Assembly: GCA_021797815.1 (NCBI GenBank)
Contig: JAJZYZ010000004.1
Span: 1-64,000 of the forward strand
DNA from: Bacillota bacterium
Lineage (GTDB): Bacteria > Bacillota > Sulfobacillia > Sulfobacillales > JAIMBI01
Direction of reading: 5' to 3'
DNA length: 64,000 bases
The position numbers and the translations under genes are program-made. Within the stretch, counting starts at the first letter, position 1; the number at the start of each line of letters is the position of its first letter. The notes beneath the pieces are model-generated. The model was not told the origin of the DNA. It saw nothing but the letters and a program-made list of their open reading frames with translations, and did no database searches. This document shows positions 36,042-45,286 of the stretch, in pieces.

Positions 36042-38216
36042 TCAGGCTTCACCGTCGAGCGTTGCGACCACCTGGCTGTGCGCCGCCACCGCCTCGTCGC
36101 CATACCACATAGGCACAAACTGGCCGTCCGCCCACAGAGGCAGGAGATTTCGCGCATACGGGCCCCGTTCGGCGCTTCCACCCGGCAGGACCCACAGACT
36201 TCGGTCCCAGTCTCCGACGTCAAATACGTAGCGCGCGACCGAGCTTCCGGTGACGAGGAAGCTCCCGGGGCCGAACGACGCTGCCCGGACCGACTCGCCG
36301 TCTCCCGGGAGCGGGATGTCAATCCCCCCTTCGTCTTCCCCCTGAAGGACCACCGGCGGAGCCACCGAGAGCCTGTGGGCCTCCCCCCATCGCCACGCGG
36401 ACGGCTCGGGCCCGTAGCGCGTTTGAAGTTCCTCCACCGCCGCCTGGAAACTCCGGCGAAGGACGTCGATCCACGCATCGGGCGAGGGGAGAATGGGAGA
36501 CGCGTTATCGACCAGTTCCACGATGCGGGCGCGGAGCCGGTTATACGTCTGGGCCGCTCCGGGCCATGCCGGATCGGTAAGATCGCCTGCGAGCTCTTCT
36601 CCGACGAGCCGCGCAAACACGGCTCGTGTAAGGTGCTCGCGCCAGGTGGCGTAGATGAGCGGCGGAGCCGCATCCTGCTCGAGGGTCCCGTCCCAGGAGA
36701 TGAGAAGGCCGCGGGCCGACTCTTCTCGGGCTTCATCGAACGAGAAGCGCCCGGCATGCCGAGCCAGGCGAATGGCGGGGGGCGGACTGATGTCGCGGTG
36801 CACCCGGGTCATCGCCTCGGCCGTCCACAAGGCCGGGTGAGCGTGGAGCAGATCCCAGATGCGCCGCGCGCGGTACTCCGCGGTGAAGAGGGGCGCAATG
36901 GGATGGGGATAATCGGCCCCCGTCACGCGATTGTTGGCCGTGACGACCACGCCGTCTGGCGGGTCCAGCACCCGGGGCCACTCCGCGAACGGAATATATC
37001 CGCTCCACGCAAAACGGGAGTCCTCACCCGGAACCGGGGCAAAGAAGTTGGCCCGGTGCCGCATGGGCACACGACCGCGCATCAGGTAGCCGATGTGCCC
37101 GCCGCGGTCGCCGGCCACGAGATTGTTTACGGGGTCGACCCAAGTGCGGAGCGCCTCGTGCAGCTCGGCCACACTTCGCGCCTCCAGCATCTGGTGGAGA
37201 CATGCATACTGGCGTGGTTCGACTTCAAGGGCAGTGGCGCGCACCGCCAGCCGCCGCGGGCCGAGCCGCCCGATGACGGGACCGCGGGCTGTCCGCTCCA
37301 GCGTGATGCGCTCGTCGGTGCCGTTTCGAACCGCGATAGTCTCCTCCCGCCACTCAATGACCGCGTCATCCGGCTCGACATAGAGGTCCTGGGTGTCGGC
37401 GGCGGTATGGGTGATGGCCCAGGCGACGTCCGCGTTGTGCCCGAAGTGCGGGAAGCCGGGCACGCCCGCAAACGCGAGGCCGACAATGTTCAGGCGATCG
37501 CTCTGCAGATGGACGGGGTAATAGACGTTCGGTAGCTCCACCGCCCGGTGCGGATCGCCCGCCACGATGGGAAACCCGCTTTCGGTGCGGGATCCGGCCA
37601 CCACCCAGTTGTTACTGCCGGCCCCGTCGCTGGCGGCGCTCTCGGGCGGGAAGTCGGCCGCACCGATAGGGATGTCGGGTCCCGTGGCGGTAACGCCCGG
37701 CGGCACCATGACAAGCGTCTCCCCGGCCAGCCTGGCCAGCACCTCGACGAAACGCTCCGGTCCCAGACGGGACAAGAGCCGTCCCCACCAGAGCTTGCGC
37801 TCAAAGACTCCCATCAGGAGGTGCCGCACCTTCAGCACGGCCAGTGAATCCTGGGGCTCCCAGGGCCGAAGCGGCCAGCCCTGCCTCCGATACAGCTCTT
37901 CGTGGTGGACAAGACCCCGATTGACGCCGTGCGCGTAGGCCTCGAACATGGCGCGGGTCTTCGGATCGAGTCCATCCCATTCCGCGGCCGTAACGCGCCC
38001 GATACCCATGGGCCGCCAGAAGCGATCACTGCCGATGGCCCGGGCCCCGTCGCGTTCCGCCAGCGTCCCGTAGGCCGTACGCCGGTCGCCGTCCATCTGC
38101 ACCACGCGATCGATAGCATGAATGTAGCCCTCGGCCTCAAACAAGTCGTGGTCGCTGGTGGCCTTGATATGCGCGATGCCATACTCGTCGCGGCGAATCG
38201 TCACCGGTCCGGTCAT
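36042..38216 (-). CDS. Penicillin acylase family (Ntn-hydrolase) protein
   Basis: GPVTIRRDEYGIAHIKATSDHDLFEAEGYIHAIDRVVQMD; GAGSNNWVVAGSRTESGFPIVAGDPH with putative autoprocessing Ser. Confidence 0.9.
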   Translation of the reverse strand: MTGPVTIRRDEYGIAHIKATSDHDLFEAEGYIHAIDRVVQMDGDRRTAYGTLAERDGARAIGSDRFWRPMGIGRVTAAEWDGLDPKTRAMFEAYAHGVNRGLVHHEELYRRQGWPLRPWEPQDSLAVLKVRHLLMGVFERKLWWGRLLSRLGPERFVEVLARLAGETLVMVPPGVTATGPDIPIGAADFPPESAASDGAGSNNWVVAGSRTESGFPIVAGDPHRAVELPNVYYPVHLQSDRLNIVGLAFAGVPGFPHFGHNADVAWAITHTAADTQDLYVEPDDAVIEWREETIAVRNGTDERITLERTARGPVIGRLGPRRLAVRATALEVEPRQYACLHQMLEARSVAELHEALRTWVDPVNNLVAGDRGGHIGYLMRGRVPMRHRANFFAPVPGEDSRFAWSGYIPFAEWPRVLDPPDGVVVTANNRVTGADYPHPIAPLFTAEYRARRIWDLLHAHPALWTAEAMTRVHRDISPPPAIRLARHAGRFSFDEAREESARGLLISWDGTLEQDAAPPLIYATWREHLTRAVFARLVGEELAGDLTDPAWPGAAQTYNRLRARIVELVDNASPILPSPDAWIDVLRRSFQAAVEELQTRYGPEPSAWRWGEAHRLSVAPPVVLQGEDEGGIDIPLPGDGESVRAASFGPGSFLVTGSSVARYVFDVGDWDRSLWVLPGGSAERGPYARNLLPLWADGQFVPMWYGDEAVAAHSQVVATLDGEA

Positions 38217-38344
38217 GATGTCCTCCCTTACCTGCATTCACCCCCGGGGTGGCTCCTCTCAGCCACACTTTCTGGGGCCTGGCGGCCTCTCCTGCCTGAA
38301 CCGGCGCCGAGACCCGGGGGCATCGTCTTGCTCGCTTACTCCGG

Positions 38345-40153
38345 TCACTTTTCGGAAACGTCATCCTCCTGCAGCCACACCTCCATCCGTCCGCGGCTCC
38401 GGTTGTCCCACGCGAAATACGGCAGCAGGGTGAGGGGCTCCCCGTCCTGTCTCGGCACGGACAAGACGGGCATCCCCCCTAATAGGGTCGGACGCCACTC
38501 GCGCCGGATGGGAGAGGAAGAGTTGACCGACCAGTTCCCATCGGGGTTGTCGGCCTGCTCGGCGCAGAATATGAGAGGCCCCGCGGCCAGGGCGACCCGG
38601 CCCCGATCATCTACCACGGGGGGCCTGGCATGGATCCGGCGCGGACCCACATCGAACGACACGGTGACCTGGTCGCCCGGAGCGACGGTCGTTCGGATGA
38701 CAAGGTAGCCATGCTCGAGCTCAGGGACGATCTCCCGGTCGTTCAGGCTGACACTCGCTCCACGGACAAAGCCCGGCTTCCGGATTCTGAGCGTGAGGGG
38801 CTCCGGTCCTTCCGGGTACAGCGTGAGCGTCACCGCCCCGTCATACGGATAGCGGGTTTCCTCCACCACCCGAAGAGCCCGCCCGTGCCACCGATGGACC
38901 GTCTCGCCCCCGGCAAACTGGTTGATGACCAGTCCGTCGGGCGCCAGGGCCTGGAAGTAGCGTCCGATCCCGGGGACGAAACGTGCGAAGTTACTGGGGC
39001 AGCAGGCGCAGGAAAACCAGGGTTCACGGTGATGATCACCGTCGGACTCCAGCGGGTTTACGTAGAAGAAACGGTCTCCCTCGAGGGACAGCCCCGCCAA
39101 AGCGCCGTTTAGGAGTTCAAGCTCGACCAGATCAGCATAGCGGGCATCGCCTGTCAGCAGGTTCAGGCGGTGATTCCAGTACACCATGCCGATGGCGGCG
39201 CAGCTCTCACAATAGGCTTCGCGGTTAGGGAGATAGTCGTCCGGACCGAAGCCTTCGTACCGGCCCACGGCCCCGATCCCTCCCGTCACGTACATCTTGT
39301 GTTCCACGATGTTTTGAGAAGCGCGGAATAGGGCCGGCCGGTACTCAGGGGCCGCCCCCTGAGCCGCGAGGTCCGTCATGGCGGCATACAGGTACATGGC
39401 GCGTACCGCATGCCCCTCGGCCACATCGATGTCGCGCACCGGAATGTGATCCTGGGCGTAGCGCGCTCCAAAGTCCGGGTTGTCCCAGATGGCACCCTGG
39501 CCGTGCCCGTGGCCCCGCTCCTCCAGATGCCAGTGGGCGAAGTCGCGGTAGCGGACGTCACCCGTCACGCGGTAGAGGGCCAGGAGACCAAGCCCCACCT
39601 CTTCATGCCCGTCCACCCAATGGCGGCGACCCGGTCCGAACGTCGCGAGATAATGGTCGGCAAGTTTCGTCGCGATGCTGAGGAGCTCCGTCTTGCCGGT
39701 GGCTTCGAAGTATGCAGCCGCGGCCTCCATCAGATGCCCGCCGCAGTACATCTCGTGGCTGTCCATATCGGTATAGCGCGCCGCAGCATCGCCCAGCTGA
39801 TACCAGGTGTAGAGATAGCCGTCCGGCATCTGTGCCCGACCGATGTGGGCAATGAACTCATCCGCCCTCGCCTGCAGGGCGGGGTTGGGGCCGCCTGCCA
39901 GGATGTAGGCCACTCCCTCGAGCGCCTTGTACACGTCGGAGTCGTCAAAGCGATAGTGCCCCTCGAACCCACCGTCCAAAAGGCCCGCGGCGCGGTCGAA
40001 ATTGCGGAGGCGTCCCTCGTGTTCCAACCGGTCCAGGACATGGGGCACGGTCACGCTGACCGCCACGTCACGACGCTGTCCCCAAAAGCCTCCGTGCCAC
40101 TGCACCGCCCCCGGCGCCGATTCCTGCCAGGGATAGCCCGGATTTCGCTCCAC
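38345..40153 (-). CDS. GH127-like glycoside hydrolase (beta-L-arabinofuranosidase, DUF1680)
   Basis: FDDSDVYKALEGVAYILA; HEMYCGGHLMEAAAAYFEATGK; EAYCESCAAIGMVYWNHRL; SCACCPSNFARF. Confidence 0.92.
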   Translation of the reverse strand: MERNPGYPWQESAPGAVQWHGGFWGQRRDVAVSVTVPHVLDRLEHEGRLRNFDRAAGLLDGGFEGHYRFDDSDVYKALEGVAYILAGGPNPALQARADEFIAHIGRAQMPDGYLYTWYQLGDAAARYTDMDSHEMYCGGHLMEAAAAYFEATGKTELLSIATKLADHYLATFGPGRRHWVDGHEEVGLGLLALYRVTGDVRYRDFAHWHLEERGHGHGQGAIWDNPDFGARYAQDHIPVRDIDVAEGHAVRAMYLYAAMTDLAAQGAAPEYRPALFRASQNIVEHKMYVTGGIGAVGRYEGFGPDDYLPNREAYCESCAAIGMVYWNHRLNLLTGDARYADLVELELLNGALAGLSLEGDRFFYVNPLESDGDHHREPWFSCACCPSNFARFVPGIGRYFQALAPDGLVINQFAGGETVHRWHGRALRVVEETRYPYDGAVTLTLYPEGPEPLTLRIRKPGFVRGASVSLNDREIVPELEHGYLVIRTTVAPGDQVTVSFDVGPRRIHARPPVVDDRGRVALAAGPLIFCAEQADNPDGNWSVNSSSPIRREWRPTLLGGMPVLSVPRQDGEPLTLLPYFAWDNRSRGRMEVWLQEDDVSEK

Positions 40154-40287
40154 CGCTGCCCCTCCTCATGAGTCGCTCACTCGTACTGTGGCACAATCCC
40201 CCCCAGGCCGCTCCGGCCGGCGGCTTCCCTAAAGCCGTTACTTAATGTAAGATACATGGGAATCATAACTCCAAGGAGGCACTCAGC

Positions 40288-40857
40288 TTGGACCTTTTGG
40301 TCGTCATTGCCAGTACCCGTCCCGGGCGGGTGGGGTTGTCCGTAGGGCAGTGGTTCATCGAGCAGGCACAGCAGCACGGTGGCTTTGACAACGTGCAGGT
40401 TGCCGACTTGATGGAACTTGCGCTCCCCCTGTTGGACGAGCCTCAGCATCCGCGCCTTCGCAAATACACCAAGGAACACACCGTCCGGTGGAGCCGCATG
40501 GTGGACGCGGCCGACGCGGTGGTTTTCGTGATGCCGGAGTACAACTACTCGATGACGGCACCGCTCAAAAATGCCATCGACTTTCTCTACACGGAGTGGA
40601 ATTACAAGGCGGCCGGACTCGTGAGCTACGGCGGTGCCTCGGGCGGCCTCCGGGCCCAGCAGCAGGTCAAGCAAGTGCTGACCGCCGTGCGTATGATGCC
40701 GCTTCCGGAATCGGTGGGCATTTCATTCGTGAGCCAGCATCTGAAGGACGGTCGCCTCGACCCGCCTGAACCGGTGGCCCAATCGGCCCAGGTGATGCTG
40801 GATGAACTGCGGAAGTGGACGCTTGCCCTGGCCTCCCTCCGGAGCCCGGTCGCCTAA
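40288..40857 (+). CDS. NADPH-dependent FMN reductase family protein
   Basis: IASTRPGRVGLSVGQWFIEQA; FVMPEYNYSMTAPLKNAIDFLYTEWNYKAAGLVSYGGASGG; TTG start after AAGGAGG. Confidence 0.92.
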   Translation: MDLLVVIASTRPGRVGLSVGQWFIEQAQQHGGFDNVQVADLMELALPLLDEPQHPRLRKYTKEHTVRWSRMVDAADAVVFVMPEYNYSMTAPLKNAIDFLYTEWNYKAAGLVSYGGASGGLRAQQQVKQVLTAVRMMPLPESVGISFVSQHLKDGRLDPPEPVAQSAQVMLDELRKWTLALASLRSPVA

Positions 40858-40873
40858 CCCTGTTGGGAGCACA

Positions 40874-40911
40874 CGTCCCGGACCGCGGCGTGCCGTCGCG
40901 ACTCCGGGACG
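40874..40911. terminator. Terminator-like hairpin after FMN reductase
   Basis: CGTCCCGGA-N20-TCCGGGACG, 9-bp perfect arms. Confidence 0.45.
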
Positions 40912-41186
40912 CGGTATCGGGCGTTCTGCCAATCGTCCGCACAGGTTCCCGCCCGGCACGCCACGAAGCTTCGTGAGCACGGCCGCGCGGAGGTATTCTC
41001 AAAGCTCCCGTCCATTGCCGTCAACGGGCTCCGGCGCTCCCGGCACCTCTTTTCTGCCATCGCCGGTCCGCCTTCCTCCTCCTGTCCGAGCTGAAGTCCG
41101 CCGGAGCCCCGCGCATGCGTCGGCAGGAATCTTCGAGCCGGCCCGCGAACGCCGCCTCACCTGCACCGTGAGGAGTGAAGCCCAAC

Positions 41187-41669
41187 ATGGCGAGTGTGAA
41201 TCTGGAAGAGGGTCGGGTGGCGCATGCACTTCGGCACTACGAGGCGCACGTCGTTCATCACCTCGACGTCGAGTATGCCGAGCGAACCAGGAAGAGCGAC
41301 CGCGTAGCGGACAAGGTGAGCGCATTCGCCGGGTCCTGGCGCTTTATCTCCATCTTCGCCGGCTTCCTGGTGATCTGGGTCCTGTGGAATCTGGTTACGC
41401 CCAGGGCACTCCACTTCGATCCCGCTCCGTTTATTCTGTTAAATCTCCTGCTCTCGTTCGTGGCCGGATTCCAGGCGCCGTTCATCATGATGAGTCAAAA
41501 CCGCTCCGCGGAACGCTGCAAGGTGGAGGCGGACATCGACTACGCCCTGAACTACAAGTCGGAACTTGATACGGAGGAGATAAAGAGGCACCTCCATCGC
41601 ATGGAACGCCAGCTCTCAGACCTGCAGACGCTTTTGGCCCGCGACGCCGGCACTCCCTCTTCCACCTGA
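41187..41669 (+). CDS. DUF1003 membrane protein
   Basis: DRVADKVSAFAGSWRFISIFAGFLVIWVLWN...DPAPFILLNLLLSFVAGFQAPFIMMSQNR. Confidence 0.92.
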   Translation: MASVNLEEGRVAHALRHYEAHVVHHLDVEYAERTRKSDRVADKVSAFAGSWRFISIFAGFLVIWVLWNLVTPRALHFDPAPFILLNLLLSFVAGFQAPFIMMSQNRSAERCKVEADIDYALNYKSELDTEEIKRHLHRMERQLSDLQTLLARDAGTPSST

Positions 41670-41829
41670 GGCAGATCAGGACATCCTCCCGGTCAGAACT
41701 TGCCCGGCGTCCGATTCCTTTCACTGAAAGACACCTCATCGTCTCTGCCTTCCGCCATCTGACCCGCGGCTTCCTGTCCGGGCCTCCAGGCCTGGTAGGA
41801 TGGACACAGCTTTTTGGGAGGCGACGGCG

Positions 41830-43371
41830 ATGGGGCGATTCTTGCTGGCGGGTGTGCTGGTCCTTGACGGAACGGGCAACGAGAGTCGGGTCGCGGACGT
41901 CCTGGTGGATGGGCCTTACATCGAACAGGTGAGGGCCCCGGGAGCGGCGCCGAAAGGCGTGCCGGTGATACTGGGTGAGGGTCTTGCTCTCTCTCCCGGA
42001 TTTATCGACGTCCATTCGCACGCCGATCGGTCGCCGTTCGCGGCCCGGTCCGATACCACGAAGCTTCTCCAGGGCATCACGACCGAAGTGGTGGGAAACT
42101 GCGGATCAAGTCCGCTCGGGGGCGCCGTCGAGGACCGTGGCCGCGGCCGGCCGTCCGATTATCTGGCCGCACTCGATACTGCCCGCCCGGTCACCAACTT
42201 CGCACCCCTCGTCGGTCATGGGGCCCTGCGGGAGCGGGTGATGGGCTTTGCCAATCGCGTATGCGGCGCAGACGATATCCGCTCCATGCGGGAGCTCCTG
42301 ATCGAGGCCCTCGATCGGGGCGCCTTCGGTCTGTCCTCCGGACTCTTCTACACCCCGGGCTCGTACGCCGATACTGACGAGCTCGCGCGCCTGCTGGAGG
42401 GCCTCTCCGCCCGCCCCCTCGTGTACGCGAGCCACATCCGCAACGAGGGAAACGCGCTCGTCCCGGCCGTCGACGAATTTCTGGCCGTCGGCCAGGCGAC
42501 CGGGGTGCGCCTTCAGCTCTCACACCACAAAGCGGCCGGCATTCCGAACTGGGGCAAGACCCGCGAATCTCTGGACCATGTGCGGACGATGCGCGAGAGC
42601 GGTGTGACCGTGGCCCTCGATGCGTACCCCTACATCGCCTCCAGCACGTCCATCTCGGCCAACCTGCCCGGGTGGGTGCTGGAGGGCGGCCGCGAGCGCG
42701 CGATGGCACGGCTGGCCGATCCGGGCACGCGGCGGCGGATCGCCGCGGAATGCGAGTCCGGGGAGTCGGGGTGGGAGAGCATGATATTTGCCACCGGCTA
42801 TGACCGGATGGTGATTGCCTTCACCAAGACCGGCAGGCACCACGGGCAGACACTGGCCGCGTTGGCCGGCGAGCGGGCCGTGACCCCGTTTGACGCAATG
42901 GCGGACCTGCTCATCGAGAATGAGATGTCGGCCGGCATGGTGGTGCACAGCATGCACGCGGATGACTTGATGCGCGTGTTGTCGGATCCCCAATGCTGGA
43001 TTGGCACCGATGGTGTGGCGGGCGAGGGACAAAGCCGCCCCCATCCCCGCCTGACCGGCACTTTCCCGCGCGTCTTCCGGGAATTCGTCCGCGAGCGCGG
43101 CGTCTATTCCCGAGAGGAGGCTGTGCGCCGCATGACAGGCGGTCCTGCCGAACATTTCCACATCCCGGAACGGGGGTACATCCGTGAGGGCCAGATAGCT
43201 GACCTAGTCCTCTTTGATCCGGAACGGATCGCGGATGGTTCCACATTCGAGGACCCGTGGACGCCGCCGCACGGCATCGAGGCCGTATACATGGGCGGCG
43301 TCAAAGTTGTAGAAGGCACGGAATTTCTCGGGTCCCTGCAGGGGCGCCGGCTTACACCCGAGCCCCTTTAG
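41830..43371 (+). CDS. N-acyl-D-amino-acid deacylase / amidohydrolase family protein
   Basis: LSPGFIDVHSHADRSPF; GITTEVVGNCGSSPLG; FGLSSGLFYTPGSYADTDEL; DLVLFDPERIAD. Confidence 0.92.
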   Translation: MGRFLLAGVLVLDGTGNESRVADVLVDGPYIEQVRAPGAAPKGVPVILGEGLALSPGFIDVHSHADRSPFAARSDTTKLLQGITTEVVGNCGSSPLGGAVEDRGRGRPSDYLAALDTARPVTNFAPLVGHGALRERVMGFANRVCGADDIRSMRELLIEALDRGAFGLSSGLFYTPGSYADTDELARLLEGLSARPLVYASHIRNEGNALVPAVDEFLAVGQATGVRLQLSHHKAAGIPNWGKTRESLDHVRTMRESGVTVALDAYPYIASSTSISANLPGWVLEGGRERAMARLADPGTRRRIAAECESGESGWESMIFATGYDRMVIAFTKTGRHHGQTLAALAGERAVTPFDAMADLLIENEMSAGMVVHSMHADDLMRVLSDPQCWIGTDGVAGEGQSRPHPRLTGTFPRVFREFVRERGVYSREEAVRRMTGGPAEHFHIPERGYIREGQIADLVLFDPERIADGSTFEDPWTPPHGIEAVYMGGVKVVEGTEFLGSLQGRRLTPEPL

Positions 43372-43378
43372 AAGTCGG

Positions 43379-44095
43379 CTACAGCACCATGCCGCCGCCG
43401 ACGTTGATGACGTCGCCGGTCACATAGGCCGCGTCGGAAGACGCGAGAAAGGCCACCACGCGGCCCACGTCTTCCGGCGTGCCGATGCGTCCCATCGGAA
43501 TCTTGTCGAGCATGACCTGAAACGCCTCGGGAGGCATGCGCCGGGTCATGGGCGTGTCGATGAAGCCCGGGCAGATGGCGTTCACGGTGATGTTGAAGCG
43601 GGCCAGTTCACGCGCGGCAGTCTTCGTGAGCCCGATAACCCCAGCCTTGGCCGCCGCATAGTTGGCCTGCCCGACATTTCCCTGCCAGCTGGCCGAGGAG
43701 ATGTTGATGATGCGGCCGGATTTTCGCTCGCGCATGCGGGGCACCACGTGCCGCATCACGTTAAAGGGACCTTTCATGTCCACGGCCACAACCTGGTCCC
43801 ACTCGTCTTCCGACATGCGGTGCAGCATGCGGTCACGATTGATGCCGGCATTATTGACCAGCACCGCGACAGGCCCGACCAGCTCCTCCACCTGCGCCAC
43901 GGCGTCGGCAACCGCCCTAAAGTCCGCCACATCCACCGCGAAACCAGTCCCCCCGAGCTCCCGGGCAGTCTCCGCCACCGCCTCGGGGTCGAGGTCCCAG
44001 ACCACCACGTGATAGGCCCGCGCCGCCATCACGCTCGCAATCCCGCGGCCAATGCCTTGCTGGGCGCCCGTCACCAGGGCGACTTGCTGGTCCAT
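43379..44095 (-). CDS. SDR family 3-oxoacyl-ACP/acetoacetyl-CoA reductase
   Basis: VALVTGAQQGIGRGIASVMA; LVNNAGINRDRMLHRMSEDEWDQVVAVDMKG; YAAAKAGVIGLTKTAARELA. Confidence 0.93.
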   Translation of the reverse strand: MDQQVALVTGAQQGIGRGIASVMAARAYHVVVWDLDPEAVAETARELGGTGFAVDVADFRAVADAVAQVEELVGPVAVLVNNAGINRDRMLHRMSEDEWDQVVAVDMKGPFNVMRHVVPRMRERKSGRIINISSASWQGNVGQANYAAAKAGVIGLTKTAARELARFNITVNAICPGFIDTPMTRRMPPEAFQVMLDKIPMGRIGTPEDVGRVVAFLASSDAAYVTGDVINVGGGMVL

Positions 44096-44098
44096 GAC

Positions 44099-45286
44099 CT
44101 ACACCCGGTAATTTTCGAAAACGGCCGCGATGCCCTGGCCGCCGCCGATGCACATCGTCACGAGACCGTAACGCTCCCGGCGCCGCTCAAGCTCGTACAG
44201 GAGTTTCACCGTCAGGATGGCGCCGGTGGCCCCGATGGGGTGACCGAGTGCGATGGCGCCGCCGTTGACGTTGGTGGTGGACCAGTCGAGATGGGCGTCG
44301 CGCACAACCGCTGCGGCCTGGGCGGCGAACGCTTCGTTGAGTTCGGTCAACGCAATCTGATCGATGTCGAGTCCGGCGCGGGAGAGCGCCATACGGATGG
44401 CGTACACCGGCGCGTAGCCCATGATGTCGGGCCGTATGCCCGCCACCGCGTAGCTGACCAACCGGCCGCGCGGCTCTAACCCCCGGCGTCCGGCATCGTC
44501 TCCCCGCATCATCACGACCGCGGCCGCGCCATCATTGATGCCCGAAGAGTTGCCGGCGGTCACGCTTCCCCCCTCTTTGAAGGCCGGGCGAAGCTGGGCG
44601 AGCTTGGCCAAAGATGTCTCGCGCGGGTGCTCATCCACGGAAAACGTCTTCGACGCGCGCCCTTCGACGACGTCGAGCGGCGCAATCTGCCCTTCGAAGC
44701 GACCTTGTTCAATGGCGGCCTGGGCTCGCGTCTGAGAATCGAGCGCCAGACGGTCCTGCTCCTCTCTCGAGATCCGAAACTCCTCGGCAACCTTTTCGGC
44801 CGTTATCCCCATCGGGTACCGCTCGAAGGGATCGGTGACGGCCGAGAGCACCCCGTCTTCCAGCTCCGAGTGGCCGAGCCGCCGTCCCCATCGGTTCCAC
44901 ACGTAGTACGGGAGCGCGCTCATGTTTTCGGTGCCGCCCGCGACGACCACATCGGCGTCATGGAGCCGGAGCCATTGGCTTCCGGTCACGATGGCCTGCA
45001 GGCCGGAGCCACACAGACGGTTTACCGTCTGCGCGGTGCTGGTGTCGGGCGGCAGCCCCGCCTCCAAAGCCGCCACACGGGCCATGAAGGCATCGCGCGA
45101 CACCTGTCCGACCGCGCCCAGCACGACCTCGTTCACGTCCTCCGGGCTCACGCCCGATCGAGACAGCGCCTCTCGTATCACGTGCGCGCCAAGTGTAGGG
45201 GCCGGCACCCCCTTCAGACTCCCGCCAAAAGTTCCGACGGCGGTCCGTACCCCGTCAATGATGACCACATCGTCTTGACTAGCCAT
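44099..45286 (-). CDS. Acetyl-CoA acetyltransferase (thiolase)
   Basis: VNRLCGSGLQAIVTGSQWL; NVNGGAIALGHPIGATGA; GLVTMCIGGGQGIA. Confidence 0.95.
   Translation of the reverse strand: MASQDDVVIIDGVRTAVGTFGGSLKGVPAPTLGAHVIREALSRSGVSPEDVNEVVLGAVGQVSRDAFMARVAALEAGLPPDTSTAQTVNRLCGSGLQAIVTGSQWLRLHDADVVVAGGTENMSALPYYVWNRWGRRLGHSELEDGVLSAVTDPFERYPMGITAEKVAEEFRISREEQDRLALDSQTRAQAAIEQGRFEGQIAPLDVVEGRASKTFSVDEHPRETSLAKLAQLRPAFKEGGSVTAGNSSGINDGAAAVVMMRGDDAGRRGLEPRGRLVSYAVAGIRPDIMGYAPVYAIRMALSRAGLDIDQIALTELNEAFAAQAAAVVRDAHLDWSTTNVNGGAIALGHPIGATGAILTVKLLYELERRRERYGLVTMCIGGGQGIAAVFENYRV

Noticed and set aside
35601-37535. 644-aa plus-strand ORF
   Set aside because: Antisense to the penicillin acylase-family gene and running out of the racemase gene in another frame; composition artefact.
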